This document shows positions 32,495-45,203 of a DNA stretch of 64,000 bases, piece by piece; the first letter of the stretch is position 1, and every line of letters starts with the position of its first letter. Below the pieces are notes generated by a model. That model did not search any database. It worked only from the letters and a program-made list of their open reading frames with translations, and was not told where the DNA came from. Origin of the DNA: Blastococcus sp. CT_GayMR19 (GTDB lineage: Bacteria; Actinomycetota; Actinomycetes; Mycobacteriales; Geodermatophilaceae); contig NZ_SPQL01000010.1 of assembly GCF_004570385.1 (NCBI RefSeq), positions 124,001 to 188,000 on the forward strand, read 5' to 3'. Made by a program: the position numbers and the translations under genes.

Positions 32495-34291
32495 GTGAGT
32501 GCCGAGCCCCGTCCCGCCCCCCGCCTCTCCCCGGAGGTCACCGCCCGGTGGCAGGCCCGCTTCCGGGCGCCCCGGGTCTCCCTCCCGGGCTGGGCGGAGG
32601 ACGCCCCGCACCGCTGCCTGTACACCTCCGACCTGAGCGGCGTCGTCGAGCAGTACGCGTGGGACCGGCGCACCGACGAGCACCGGCGGGTGACCGACCG
32701 CCCCAACGGCACGCTGATGGCCACGCTGAGCCCGGACGGCGACACCATCTGGTGGTTCGCCGACAGCGACGGGGACGAGTTCGGGGTCTGGCGGACCCAG
32801 CCGTTCGCCGGAGGTCCGGACGCCGTCGCCGTCGACGAGGTCGGCCCCGCCTATCCCGCCGGGCTGGAGGTGGGCCGCACCCTGGTGGCGATCGGCCGCT
32901 CGACCGACGACGGCAGCGAACTGTGGCTCGCCCCCCACGGCGGCCCGGCGCGGGTGATCTACCGGCACCCCGACCCGGCGAGCGTCGACGCACTCACCCG
33001 GGACGACCAGCTGCTCGTGCTGTCCCACTCCGAGCACGGCGACCCGCGGTACCCGGCCCTGCGCGTGCTCCGCACCGCCGACGACACGGTCGTCGCCGAG
33101 AAGTGGGACGGCGAGGGGCTCGGCCTGCACGCCCTGGAGTTCGGCCCGCTGCCCGACGACCGCCGGCTCCTGGTGGGCCACGAGCGGCGCGGCCGCGAGG
33201 AGCTGCTGATCTGGGACGTCGAGGCCGGCACCGAGACCGAGCTGCACCTCGACCTGCCCGGCGACGTGACGGCGGGTTTCTACCCGGACGGGTCGGCGCT
33301 GCTGGTCGGGCACGACCACGCCGCACGCAGCGAGCTGTACCGCTACGACCTGGCCACGGGAGCCCTGGAGAAGCTGGACACCCCGCCCGGCGTCGTCCGC
33401 GGGGCCACCGCGCGTCCCGACGGCACGGTGGAGCTGGCCTGGTCGTCGTCCGCGCGGCCGCCGGTGATCCGCCGGGCCGACGGGCCGGTCGTGCTGTCGG
33501 TCGGCGACGAGGAGCCGCCCGCCGCCTATCCGGTCGAGGACCGCTGGGTGCCCGGCCCGGGCGGGGACGTGCACGCGCTGCTGGTGCGTCCGGAGGGGCC
33601 GGGGCCGTACGCCACGGCGTTCCTGGTGCACGGCGGCCCGGAGTCGGCCGACGACGACTCCTACCGTGCCCGGCGGGCCGCCTACGTCGACGCGGGCTAC
33701 GCCGTCGTGCACGTCAACTACCGCGGCTCGACCGGCTACGGCAGCACCTGGCGGGACGCGCTCACGGGGCGCCCGGGGCTCACCGAGCTCGAGGACATCG
33801 GCGCCGTCCACGACGCGCTGGTCGGCGAGGGGGTGGTCGACCCGCAGCGGGCACTGATCTCCGGCGGGTCGTGGGGCGGGTTCCTCACGCTGCTGGCTCT
33901 CGGCACCCAGCCCGAACGGTGGGCCGCGGGCATCGCCGAGGTGCCGGTCGCCGACTACCTGGCCGCCTACGAGGACGAGATGGAGGGTCTGCGGGCCTAC
34001 GACCGGGCGCTGTTCGGCGGGTCACCGGAGGAGGTGCGGGACGTCTACGTGCGGTCCTCGCCGATCACCTACGTGGACGCCGTCGCCGCGCCGGTGCTCG
34101 TGGTCGCGGGCGCCAACGACCCGCGCTGCCCCATCCGGCAGATCGACAACTACCTGACCCGCCTCGAGGAGCTGGGCAAGGAGCACGAGGTGTACCGGTT
34201 CGACGCCGGCCACGGCTCGCTGGTCATCGAGGAGACCATCCGCCAGGTCGGGATCGCGCTGGACTTCGCCCTGCGGCACGTGAAGCCGTAG
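32495..34291 (+). CDS. S9 family prolyl-oligopeptidase-type peptidase
   Basis: A 598-residue serine peptidase. The first 370 residues form a seven-bladed beta-propeller-like domain with recurring blade motifs (LMATLSPDGDTIWWFADSDG, GDVTAGFYPDGSALLVG). The C-terminal alpha/beta hydrolase domain has Ser459 (ISGGSWGGFL), Asp542 (AGANDPRCP) and His573 (DAGHGSLV). It resembles acylaminoacyl- and dipeptidyl-peptidases acting on short peptides. GTG 32495 has a GGGGAGG ribosome site, so the longer frame through the tRNA is not used. Its last 68 bases overlap the convergent GT87 gene. Confidence 0.92.
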   Translation: MSAEPRPAPRLSPEVTARWQARFRAPRVSLPGWAEDAPHRCLYTSDLSGVVEQYAWDRRTDEHRRVTDRPNGTLMATLSPDGDTIWWFADSDGDEFGVWRTQPFAGGPDAVAVDEVGPAYPAGLEVGRTLVAIGRSTDDGSELWLAPHGGPARVIYRHPDPASVDALTRDDQLLVLSHSEHGDPRYPALRVLRTADDTVVAEKWDGEGLGLHALEFGPLPDDRRLLVGHERRGREELLIWDVEAGTETELHLDLPGDVTAGFYPDGSALLVGHDHAARSELYRYDLATGALEKLDTPPGVVRGATARPDGTVELAWSSSARPPVIRRADGPVVLSVGDEEPPAAYPVEDRWVPGPGGDVHALLVRPEGPGPYATAFLVHGGPESADDDSYRARRAAYVDAGYAVVHVNYRGSTGYGSTWRDALTGRPGLTELEDIGAVHDALVGEGVVDPQRALISGGSWGGFLTLLALGTQPERWAAGIAEVPVADYLAAYEDEMEGLRAYDRALFGGSPEEVRDVYVRSSPITYVDAVAAPVLVVAGANDPRCPIRQIDNYLTRLEELGKEHEVYRFDAGHGSLVIEETIRQVGIALDFALRHVKP

Positions 34292-35573
34292 GGGCCACAA
34301 GCACGCTCTTGGCCGTCCGCCCCGTGAGATCGCGCGCCGGGAGCAGCACCAGCAGCGCGAGCATCGCGCAGGTGCAGACGCTCCGCCCTCCGATGTCGAC
34401 GGCGACGGAGGTCGGGCTCCCGGGAGCGGGCACGAAGGCCCAGTAGGTGGACAGGAGGAACGGGACCGCGACGGCGACGGCGAGCAGTCCGGCCCCGAGG
34501 GCGAGGGCCCGCGGGCGGTCCCGCGACCATCGCGAGACCGTGCCCAGCACCGGGGTCCCGGCTGCCACGTCCGCGAGCAGGACCACCCCCGGGACGACCC
34601 AGTACAGGTGGTGCACCCACGAGATCGGGCTCACCAGGCAGGCGGTCAGCCCCGTCAGGGTGACGGCGGTCAGGTCGTCTCCGCGCCGGTACACCCGCGT
34701 CGCACGCCACAGCCCGAGGACGGCGACACCGGCGGCGAGCAGTGCCCAGAGCCGGCGGTCCGGCTGCGCGGGGTCGGACACGTGCGCCAGCAGGCCCAGG
34801 ACCGACTGGTTCCAAGGATTGGCGAGCCGGCCGACCCGCGAGGTGTCCCACAGGGTGCTCGTCCAGTACTCCCACGACGCGGCCGCGTCGACGACGAAGC
34901 CGAGCAGCGTCGCACCCAGCGCCGTCCCCGCGGCGACGACCGCGGCCCGGCGACGGCCGATCAGCACGAGGAGGACGAGGAACAGGCCGGGCGTCAGTTT
35001 CAGGGCGGTCGCGAGGCCGATCCCGACGCCGCACCAGGCCCGGCCGCGGCGCAGGGCGACGACGTCGGCGAGAACCAGCGCGAGGATGACCATGTTCAGC
35101 TGGCCCTCGCCCAGCGTCAGCCGGATCGGTTCCATCGCGAGGACCGCGGGCACCGCGAGGGCCACCGCGAACCACGGGGAGATCCCGTGCCGCCGGGCCA
35201 CCGGCGCGACGAGCCACCAGGTCAGCAGCACCACGACGACCGCGGAGGCCGACAGGACCAGGATCGCCACCGGCCCGGCCGGCAGCCAGGTCAGCGGCAC
35301 CAGGAAGGCCGCGGCGAACGGCGGATAGGTGAACCCCTTCGAGTCCAGCTCGAACGCGTACAACGGCTCGCCCCGCAACCACCAGAGCACCGCGCCGCGG
35401 TAGACCTGCAGGTCGAAGAAGCCGTGCAGCGGCGGTTTCTGCACCACCTCGAGGACGACGTAGCAGGCGGCCGCGGCCACCACGCCGACGGTGGCGAGCC
35501 GGATGCCCGCGCCGGCCACCACGCGCCGGCGGGACCGGTCACCCGGGACCCGCGCCGGAACGGACGTCCGCAC
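34224..35573 (-). CDS. GT87 family polyprenyl-phosphate-dependent mannosyltransferase-like protein
   Basis: A 449-residue integral membrane protein with about ten transmembrane segments and the loop pattern of DUF2029/GT87 alpha-(1,2)-mannosyltransferases: the first periplasmic loop DLQVYRGAVLWWLRGEPLYA contains the conserved Asp, GFTYPPFAAAFLVPL follows, and GEGQLNMVILAL and ISWVHHLYWVVPG are typical. It probably adds mannose to cell-envelope glycolipids. GTG 35573 is the likely start. The last 23 codons overlap the end of the S9 gene; the tail is basic and low complexity. Confidence 0.85.
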   Translation of the reverse strand: MRTSVPARVPGDRSRRRVVAGAGIRLATVGVVAAAACYVVLEVVQKPPLHGFFDLQVYRGAVLWWLRGEPLYAFELDSKGFTYPPFAAAFLVPLTWLPAGPVAILVLSASAVVVVLLTWWLVAPVARRHGISPWFAVALAVPAVLAMEPIRLTLGEGQLNMVILALVLADVVALRRGRAWCGVGIGLATALKLTPGLFLVLLVLIGRRRAAVVAAGTALGATLLGFVVDAAASWEYWTSTLWDTSRVGRLANPWNQSVLGLLAHVSDPAQPDRRLWALLAAGVAVLGLWRATRVYRRGDDLTAVTLTGLTACLVSPISWVHHLYWVVPGVVLLADVAAGTPVLGTVSRWSRDRPRALALGAGLLAVAVAVPFLLSTYWAFVPAPGSPTSVAVDIGGRSVCTCAMLALLVLLPARDLTGRTAKSVLVAPTASRAAGRSPARSRPGGWSPR

Positions 35574-35612
35574 GGCGGCTGTCCGTCACATACCCCGCGG
35601 GCACGCGTCGGA

Positions 35613-37936
<2,324 letters not shown>

Positions 37937-38010
37937 GGGTCCACAGGCTACCGAGGTCCTCCGGGGTGACGTCGCTTGCGTCCCGGACCGGGGCGGGATG
38001 TGATCATCGC

Positions 38011-39603
38011 GTGGACGATCCCGAGACCTGGCTGCTCAGCGCGGAGGAGCGTGGCAATCCGCACACGCAGCTGCCCGGCTGGACCGCAGGGAACCTCGCC
38101 ACCCCCCTCCTGCACGGCGTCGAGTACTTCGACCGGCTGGTCGAGGAGGTGCGGTCGCTGAACGCCGGCGACCACCTGTTCTTCACCGACTGGCGGGGTG
38201 ATCCCGACGAGCGGCTGCGCGAGGACGGGCCGACCGTGGCCGAGCTGTTCACCGACGCGGTCAAGCGGGGCGTGTGCGTGCGCGGCCTCGTCTGGCGGTC
38301 GCACATGAGCCGGATGTCGCTGAACAAGGAGGCCAACCGCTCGCTGGACGACGAGATCGAGCACGGCGGCGGCGAGGTGATCCTCGACCAGCGGATCCGG
38401 CGGATGGGCAGCCACCACCAGAAGCTCGTCGTCCTGCGGCACGACGAGGACCCGTCCAAGGACGTGGCCTTCGTCGGGGGGATCGACCTCTGCTACGGAC
38501 GTCGGGACGACGCACGGCACGGCGGCGACCCGCAGTCGGTGCCCATGGCGGCGGCGTACGGCGACCGGCCGCCGTGGCACGACGTGCAGCTGGAGATCCG
38601 CGGGCCGGCCGTGCACGCGATCGACACGGTCTTCCGGGAGCGCTGGGACGACCCCAACAGCCCCGACGAGGACCACCCGATCGCCTGGATCCACGACAAG
38701 CTGCACCACACGCGGCTGCACGCCGACCCGCTGCCCGACCAGCTGCCGCCGCCGCCGGAGTGCGGGCCGATGTTCGTGCAGAACCTGCGGACCTACCCGG
38801 CCATCCGTCCGCCGTACGACTTCGCCCCGGACGGCGAGCGGTCGGTGGCCCGCGGCTACACGAAGGCGATCAAGCGGGCGCGCCGGCTGATCTACCTCGA
38901 GGACCAGTACATGTGGTCCGCCGACGTCGCCCGCCTGTTCGCCGAGGCGCTGGCGGACAACCCCGAGCTGAACCTGGTGGTCGTCGTCCCGCGGATCCCC
39001 GACCAGGACAGCGCGTTCGCCGAGCGGCCGCAGCTGGTGGGCCGGTGGCAGGCGATCGAGATGTGCCGCCGGGCCGGCGAGGGCCGCGTGCACGTCTTCG
39101 ACGTGGAGAACCACCAGGGCACGCCGGTCTACGTGCACGCGAAGGTGTGCGTGGCCGACGACACCTGGGCGAGCGTGGGCAGCGACAACTTCAACCGGCG
39201 CTCCTGGACCCACGACAGCGAGCTCTCCAGCGCGGTGCTGGACACGACGCGGGATCCGCGGGAGCCCCTCGATCCCGGCGGTGAGGGCGACGGCGCGCGC
39301 ACCTTCGCCCGGGACCTTCGCCTGGCACTGGCCCGGGAGCACCTCGACCTGCCCGACGACGGTTCCCGGGACGACGAGATCCTCGGCCCCGAGCGGTTCG
39401 TGGAGTCGCTGAAGGCCAGCGCAGACGCGCTGGACGCCTGGCACGAGGGGGGACGGACGGGCCCCCGACCCGCAGGGCGGCTACGACCGCACCGCGCGGA
39501 GCGGCTTCCGCTGCACACGCGGCTGTGGGCGACCCCGGTCTACCGGCTGCTCGATGATCCGGACGGGCGGCCGCTGCGGATGCGGCTGGCCAAGGAGTTC
39601 TGA
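38011..39603 (+). CDS. Phospholipase D-like protein
   Basis: A 530-residue protein with two HKD motifs: [14 protein letters not shown] in the first half and [20 protein letters not shown] in the second, the arrangement of PLD-superfamily phosphodiesterases. The segments [12 protein letters not shown] and [12 protein letters not shown] are typical of bacterial PLDs and cardiolipin-synthase relatives. No signal peptide or membrane helix is evident, so it is probably cytoplasmic. GTG 38011 is chosen because [17 protein letters not shown] begins the conserved region. It is divergent from ask. The substrate is unknown. Confidence 0.87.
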   Translation: MDDPETWLLSAEERGNPHTQLPGWTAGNLATPLLHGVEYFDRLVEEVRSLNAGDHLFFTDWRGDPDERLREDGPTVAELFTDAVKRGVCVRGLVWRSHMSRMSLNKEANRSLDDEIEHGGGEVILDQRIRRMGSHHQKLVVLRHDEDPSKDVAFVGGIDLCYGRRDDARHGGDPQSVPMAAAYGDRPPWHDVQLEIRGPAVHAIDTVFRERWDDPNSPDEDHPIAWIHDKLHHTRLHADPLPDQLPPPPECGPMFVQNLRTYPAIRPPYDFAPDGERSVARGYTKAIKRARRLIYLEDQYMWSADVARLFAEALADNPELNLVVVVPRIPDQDSAFAERPQLVGRWQAIEMCRRAGEGRVHVFDVENHQGTPVYVHAKVCVADDTWASVGSDNFNRRSWTHDSELSSAVLDTTRDPREPLDPGGEGDGARTFARDLRLALAREHLDLPDDGSRDDEILGPERFVESLKASADALDAWHEGGRTGPRPAGRLRPHRAERLPLHTRLWATPVYRLLDDPDGRPLRMRLAKEF

Positions 39604-39704
39604 GCCCGAACCGGTGCGCGCGGTCCAGCCGCTCGCCGACGACGGGCACGGTCCGACATGGCGCGGAGCTTGCATCGGCGGCGCGGACGGGGTGGGATCA
39701 CTCC

Positions 39705-39767
39705 GTGGACGATCCTGAGCCTGGCGAACTATCTCGCGTCGGCCGTTCGGCGCCGGCCCGCCGGTGA
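39705..39767 (+). CDS. 20-residue upstream ORF before MFS gene
   Basis: GTG GAC GAT starts a 20-codon frame (VDDPEPGELSRVGRSAPARR) whose TGA overlaps the MFS GTG by 4 bases, the coupling arrangement used throughout this window. Its first codons and the preceding GGGGTGGGATCA closely match the leader and first codons of the phospholipase-D gene 1.7 kb upstream. It may be a duplicated leader that supplies translation to the MFS gene, rather than a functional peptide. Confidence 0.4.
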   Translation: MDDPEPGELSRVGRSAPARR

Positions 39768-40951
39768 CGGAACGGGAGCCCGAGCCGGAGAGCTTCTGGG
39801 GTCGCCTGCGGTCCCGTGACCTGGCCGCCTCCGCGACGACGTCCGGGATCATGGGCCTCGCCCTCGGCGTCGCCGGCGTGGCCCTTCCCCTGCTGGCGAT
39901 CCGCGCCGGCTACTCGGCGGCGGAGATCGGTGCCCTGACCGCGGTGTCCGCGGTGTCCCAGCTCGTCAGCCGCCTGTCCCTCGGCGGCCTGATGAAGCGG
40001 GTGCCGGAGTGGACCCTGATCAGCTCCGCCGGGTTCTTCCTCGCGCTCAGCTGCGGCCTGGTCGCGCTGTCGCCGGCCGTCCTGCCGTTCGTGGTCGCGC
40101 AGCTGCTCCAGGGTGTCGCCCGCGCCTTCCACTGGACGTCGACCACCGCCCACCTGGTCCGGGCCCCCGGACGGGCCGCGCCCCGGCTGGCCGTCGTCAA
40201 CTTCACCGCGGCCATCGGCTCGCTGATCGGACCGGTGATCGCAGGGGTGCTCTCCGAGCAGACGCCGGTGCTCGCTCTCGCCGTGGCCGCCGGCATCAGC
40301 CTGGTCGCGATCGGCCCGACGTTCCTGCTCGACCGGCTCCCGCCGTTCGCCCCGCCCGAGGATCGGCCGAAGGGGCGCGTCTGGCGCCGGCCCGGCGTCG
40401 ACGTCGGCTGCTGTGCGGCCGTGACGGCCGGCGGCTGGCAGGCCCTGCTGACGTCCTACGTCCCGGTCGCCATGGTCGCGGCGGGACAGAACGCGGCCAC
40501 GGTGGGCGCCCTCGTGTCGGTCGCGAACGGGGCGATGCTCATCGGCGCCGGCGTCGCCGGGCGGGTGCGCAGCCGCTGGCAGCCACCGGTCGTGCTCGGG
40601 GCGATCCTGGTCGGGGGCACGGCCGTCGCCCTCACCGCAGCACTGGCCGACAGCGTGCCCCTGTCGGCGCTCGTGCTGGCGGCCGGCGGGTACTGCGCGG
40701 GCACGCTGCAGGTGCTGGGCTCCGCGGTGGTGGCGGAGTCGGTCCACCCGGAGGAGCGCGGGGAGGCCATCGCCGCCAGCGGGACGTTCCGTGCGCTGTC
40801 CATGTTCGGCACGCCGCTGGCGGTGGCCGGACTCATCTCCCTGGTGCCGCTGGCGCCGGCGGTGGCCGCCGTCGGCGTCGCCCTCGGCCTGCCCGCCGTG
40901 GTGCTGCGCCGCCACGCGCGGCCGCGACCTCCCGGCGCCAGGCCCGATTGA
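39764..40951 (+). CDS. Major facilitator superfamily transporter
   Basis: A 395-residue membrane protein with about 12 hydrophobic segments. LALGVAGVALPLLAIRAGYS is helix 1, and the loop SLGGLMKRVPEWTLI stands in place of the usual GxLaDrxGRRxxl motif, so the MFS signature is degenerate. The later VVAESVHPEERGEAIAASGT loop is MFS-like. Substrate is unknown. GTG 39764 is tied to the upstream 20-codon ORF by a 4-base overlap. A conserved palindrome begins about 95 bases after the stop. Confidence 0.8.
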   Translation: MTEREPEPESFWGRLRSRDLAASATTSGIMGLALGVAGVALPLLAIRAGYSAAEIGALTAVSAVSQLVSRLSLGGLMKRVPEWTLISSAGFFLALSCGLVALSPAVLPFVVAQLLQGVARAFHWTSTTAHLVRAPGRAAPRLAVVNFTAAIGSLIGPVIAGVLSEQTPVLALAVAAGISLVAIGPTFLLDRLPPFAPPEDRPKGRVWRRPGVDVGCCAAVTAGGWQALLTSYVPVAMVAAGQNAATVGALVSVANGAMLIGAGVAGRVRSRWQPPVVLGAILVGGTAVALTAALADSVPLSALVLAAGGYCAGTLQVLGSAVVAESVHPEERGEAIAASGTFRALSMFGTPLAVAGLISLVPLAPAVAAVGVALGLPAVVLRRHARPRPPGARPD

Positions 40952-41045
40952 GGGCCCGCGGCTGCCCCAGGACGATCGATACCAGGGCGATCGAGCGGGC
41001 CGCCGGCTGATCCCCCGGACGGCCGCTGGGCAGCCCTCTCCGCAC

Positions 41046-41083
41046 GCTAGGTCTCTGAGTGCATGGGCACTCAGAGACGTAGC
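41046..41083. repeat. Palindromic element, copy 1
   Basis: A 38-base hairpin: 17-base arms 41046-41062 and 41067-41083 around an ATGG loop, with one mismatched pair. The core arm is GTCTCTGAGTGC. The same core with longer, perfect arms occurs at 53762-53805. The rest of the 296-base spacer between the MFS stop and the XRE gene (40952-41247) shows no gene or other strong signal. Terminator or mobile palindrome are both possible. Confidence 0.8.
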
Positions 41084-41247
41084 TCTCGCGAGGAGGTGCC
41101 GGACGCGGCAGGCGCACGGGCGACAGCCACCCGTCCCGGGCCTCGCCATGACAGCGGCGTCCGGCGTCCTGCGTCCACAGGGCACCGCTTCTCCACATCC
41201 CGCCGCTGGGCGCGGACCGAGGCGACCTGCAGGGGCAGGCTGACCCG

Positions 41248-41856
41248 GTGGCCCCGTTCGACCTGTCCGGGGCACTGCGCCGAATCAGGCGGCTGGCCGA
41301 TCTGTCGCAGCGGGAACTCGCCGACCGCTGCGGTCTCTCCCAGTCCGCGGTCGCCCAGGCCGAGAGCGGACGACGGGACCTACCCGCTGGTGATCTCGCT
41401 CGGGCGGCCGCTCTTGCCGGCCTCCGGCTGGCATTTCTCGACCGCGACGGCCAGGAGATCGGCGCCATGGCGCCCGACCGGGTCCGCGACCTCCGCGGCC
41501 GCCGGTTCCCCGCCCACCTCGACACGGTGCACGCTGACGAGCGGTGGTGGCGCTACGAACACCGCTTCGACCGCCCCAGGCCTTCCTTCACCTTCGACCG
41601 GCACCGGGAAGGCCGTGACTCCGCCCGCCGGCGCAGCGGCACGCAGGACGACCATCACCTGCCCGACGCCGGTGAGTTCCCGCAGGTGCGGAGACGGGCG
41701 GCCCTCGCCGGGAACCCTCGGGCATTCGCCGGGGACTTCTGGGCACTCGACGAGGGAATCGACTGCACCTGTCCGGCGCATTGCGACGAGCTCGACGACC
41801 GATCGGGGAAGCCGGTCCACGCGCCGGGATGCCCGTGCGACTGCGACGTTGCCTGA
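41248..41856 (+). CDS. XRE-type regulator with C-terminal cysteine cluster
   Basis: A 202-residue protein. Residues about 8-60 are an XRE helix-turn-helix (RIRRLADLSQRELADRCGLS, then QSAVAQAESGRRDLPAGDLA). The centre is polar and aromatic (DERWWRYEHRFDRP). The last 30 residues hold Cys173, 175, 179, 195, 197 and 199 with His178 and His191 (CTCPAHC and CPCDC), a likely metal or redox site. A repressor responding to a metal or thiol stress is inferred. GTG 41248 has a weak GGGGCAGG ribosome site. No neighbour is an obvious target. Confidence 0.75.
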   Translation: MAPFDLSGALRRIRRLADLSQRELADRCGLSQSAVAQAESGRRDLPAGDLARAAALAGLRLAFLDRDGQEIGAMAPDRVRDLRGRRFPAHLDTVHADERWWRYEHRFDRPRPSFTFDRHREGRDSARRRSGTQDDHHLPDAGEFPQVRRRAALAGNPRAFAGDFWALDEGIDCTCPAHCDELDDRSGKPVHAPGCPCDCDVA

Positions 41857-41864
41857 GGCACTGT

Positions 41865-41943
41865 TACCGTATGTCCGTGCGCGGCAGCCTCCTGCTTATC
41901 GGCCGCGGCGAGGCCCTCTCCTAGGTCGGCCCCCTCGCCGCGG
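41865..41943 (+). promoter_or_regulatory. leuA promoter and leucine attenuator (LEU element)
   Basis: Promoter TACCGT at 41865-41870, leader peptide 41877-41924, and an 11-bp perfect stem whose arms are CCGCGGCGAGG (41903-41913) and CCTCGCCGCGG (41933-41943). The first arm overlaps the codons just after the Leu/Ile run, so a stalled ribosome would prevent the stem from forming. This is the arrangement described for actinobacterial LEU elements. Whether it acts on transcription or on translation of leuA (start 42016) is not shown by the sequence. Confidence 0.7.
41877..41924 (+). CDS. leuA leader peptide
   Basis: A 15-codon ORF (GTG start) encoding VRGSLLLIGRGEALS. It contains a Leu-Leu-Leu-Ile run suited to sensing charged leucyl-tRNA. 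The GTG lies 6 bases after TACCGT (41865-41870), so the transcript would begin on the start codon; an ATG two codons earlier at 41871 is in frame but would lie upstream of that start. Leader peptides of this kind precede leuA in actinobacteria. Confidence 0.7.
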   Translation: MRGSLLLIGRGEALS

Positions 41944-41970
41944 AGTTCGCGCGTCCCCGGGCGCCGCTGA

Positions 41971-43749
<1,779 letters not shown>

Positions 43750-43792
43750 CCGGACCCGGGACGCCGCGGCGTCGGCGGTGCATGATCCCGGC

Positions 43793-44521
43793 ATGTCGCA
43801 GCTCATCCCGTACCTCGTCGTCCGCGACGCGCGCTCGGCCATCGCCTGGTACGGCGAGGCGTTCGGTGGACGGCAGGTCGGCGACCCCTACGTGATGGAC
43901 GACGACCGGATCGGGCACGCGGAGATGGAGGTCGGCGGGGCGACCCTGTACCTCGCCGACCCCTATCCCGAGCTCGGGCTGACCGGTCCGGACGACGGCC
44001 GGGTCGCGGTCTCGCTGCACCTCTCGGTCGCCGACGTCGACGCCGCGATGGCCCGCGCCCACACCGCCGGGGCGACCGTCGAGCGCACGGCGGAGGACAC
44101 CGGGCACGGGCGGACCGGCGTCGTGGTCGACCCCTACGGCCACCGCTGGATGCTCCAGACCCCGCCGCCGGCCGCGCAGTCCGGTCCGCGGCCGGGCGAC
44201 GTCGCCTACCTGACCCTCCAGGTGCCCGACGGCGCCCGCGCCCGCGACTTCTACGACGCGGTGCTCGGCTGGTCCGCCGTTCCCGGCCGGGTGCCCGACG
44301 GCTGGCAGGTCGAGAACACGACCCCGATGATCGGCATCGGTGGCGGCACGTCGGAACCGGGGGCGGTGCCGATGTACGCCGTCGACGACATCGAGGTCGC
44401 CGTCGCGGCTGTGCGGACCGCCGGCGGCTCGTCCGGGGAGATCGAGCGGCAGTCGTTCGGGCAGTCGGCGCTCTGCCGGGACGACCAGGGCCTGCCGTTC
44501 TGGCTCGGTCAGCTGGGCTGA
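43793..44521 (+). CDS. Two-domain VOC (glyoxalase-like) protein
   Basis: A 242-residue protein with two VOC modules. The first (IPYLVVRDARSAIAWYGEAF ... VVDPYGHRWML) resembles PhnB/glyoxalase-like domains, with YGEAFGG and DPYGHRW. The second (YLTLQVPDGARARDFYDAVL ... LCRDDQGLPFWLGQ) is shorter. Function may be resistance or isomerisation of small molecules; not assignable. ATG 43793 lies 6 bases after CATGAT, a near -10 box. Its 3' end overlaps the convergent mrpG stop by 13 bases. Confidence 0.85.
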   Translation: MSQLIPYLVVRDARSAIAWYGEAFGGRQVGDPYVMDDDRIGHAEMEVGGATLYLADPYPELGLTGPDDGRVAVSLHLSVADVDAAMARAHTAGATVERTAEDTGHGRTGVVVDPYGHRWMLQTPPPAAQSGPRPGDVAYLTLQVPDGARARDFYDAVLGWSAVPGRVPDGWQVENTTPMIGIGGGTSEPGAVPMYAVDDIEVAVAAVRTAGGSSGEIERQSFGQSALCRDDQGLPFWLGQLG

Positions 44522-44910
44522 ACTCGTCCGTCCGGCGGGGCGTCGGCGGGCTCGTCCCCGCGGTGGACGCTGTCCTGGGCCTCGGCCGTGCGCAGCTCGT
44601 CGACGAGCAGCAGGTCCCGGCGGACGTGCCGGCGGCGGTAGGCGACGCGGCTGACCATGTGCGCGCTGACCGGGGCGGTGAGCATCTGGAAGACCGCGAC
44701 CAGCAGCAGCATCCAGGTCGCCGACCAGCCGTGCAGCCGGATCGCGGCGCCCACCATGACCAGCAGCACGCCCAGGACCTGCGGTTTCGTGCCCGCGTGC
44801 ATCCGCGAGAGCACGTCCGGAAAGCGCACCAGTCCCAGCCCGGCGGTCAGGCACAGGAAGGCGCCGGTGAGCAGGCAGCCCAGTGCCAGGACGTCCACGA
44901 CCACGCTCAT
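44509..44910 (-). CDS. mrpG: Na+/H+ antiporter subunit G
   Basis: A 133-residue MrpG/MnhG with three membrane helices: VVVDVLALGCLLTGAFLCLT, LGVLLVMVGAAI and WMLLLVAVFQMLTAPVSAHM. The G-L-V-R-F-P-D-V-L-S-R-M-H-A stretch between helices 1 and 2 is the family signature. The C-terminal 40 residues are polar. Its start overlaps the mrpF stop by 4 bases. It is the last gene of the mrp operon and overlaps the convergent VOC gene by 13 bases. Confidence 0.92.
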   Translation of the reverse strand: MSVVVDVLALGCLLTGAFLCLTAGLGLVRFPDVLSRMHAGTKPQVLGVLLVMVGAAIRLHGWSATWMLLLVAVFQMLTAPVSAHMVSRVAYRRRHVRRDLLLVDELRTAEAQDSVHRGDEPADAPPDGRVQPS

Positions 44911-45203
44911 CGCGGCGGCTCCTCGGCGGCCGACCGGATCAGCATCCCGCCGACGTAGCGCGCGATCGACACCGATCCGACGAACGCCAGCAGCGACACC
45001 ACCACGAGCACGGGGACGACGGTGGGGTCGCGCGCCAGACCCGCGTAGACCGCCAGGCCCGCCGCGATGATCACCAGCAGCGTGTCGGTGGCCACCACCC
45101 GGTCGAGCAGTGAGGGCCCCAGGGCCAGCCGGACCAGCGCGAGGAGCGCCCCGCCGCCGAGCAGGGCGTAGGCGATCACGGACACGACGTCCATCCCGCT
45201 CAC
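44907..45203 (-). CDS. mrpF: Na+/H+ antiporter subunit F
   Basis: A 98-residue MrpF/MnhF with three helices. GPSLLDRVVATDTLLVIIAA is the conserved loop and second helix (P-S-x-x-D-R-V-V-A-x-D-T). GTG 45203 is preferred to the ATG at 45194 because it overlaps the mrpE stop as GTGA, the coupling pattern of the whole operon. MrpF helps form the sodium path of the hetero-oligomeric antiporter. Confidence 0.92.
   Translation of the reverse strand: MSGMDVVSVIAYALLGGGALLALVRLALGPSLLDRVVATDTLLVIIAAGLAVYAGLARDPTVVPVLVVVSLLAFVGSVSIARYVGGMLIRSAAEEPPR

Noticed and set aside
43760-43773. GACGCCGCGGCGTC palindrome after leuA
   Set aside because: It is perfect but only 14 bp with no loop, so it would not form a stable RNA hairpin, and such palindromes are common by chance at this GC content.
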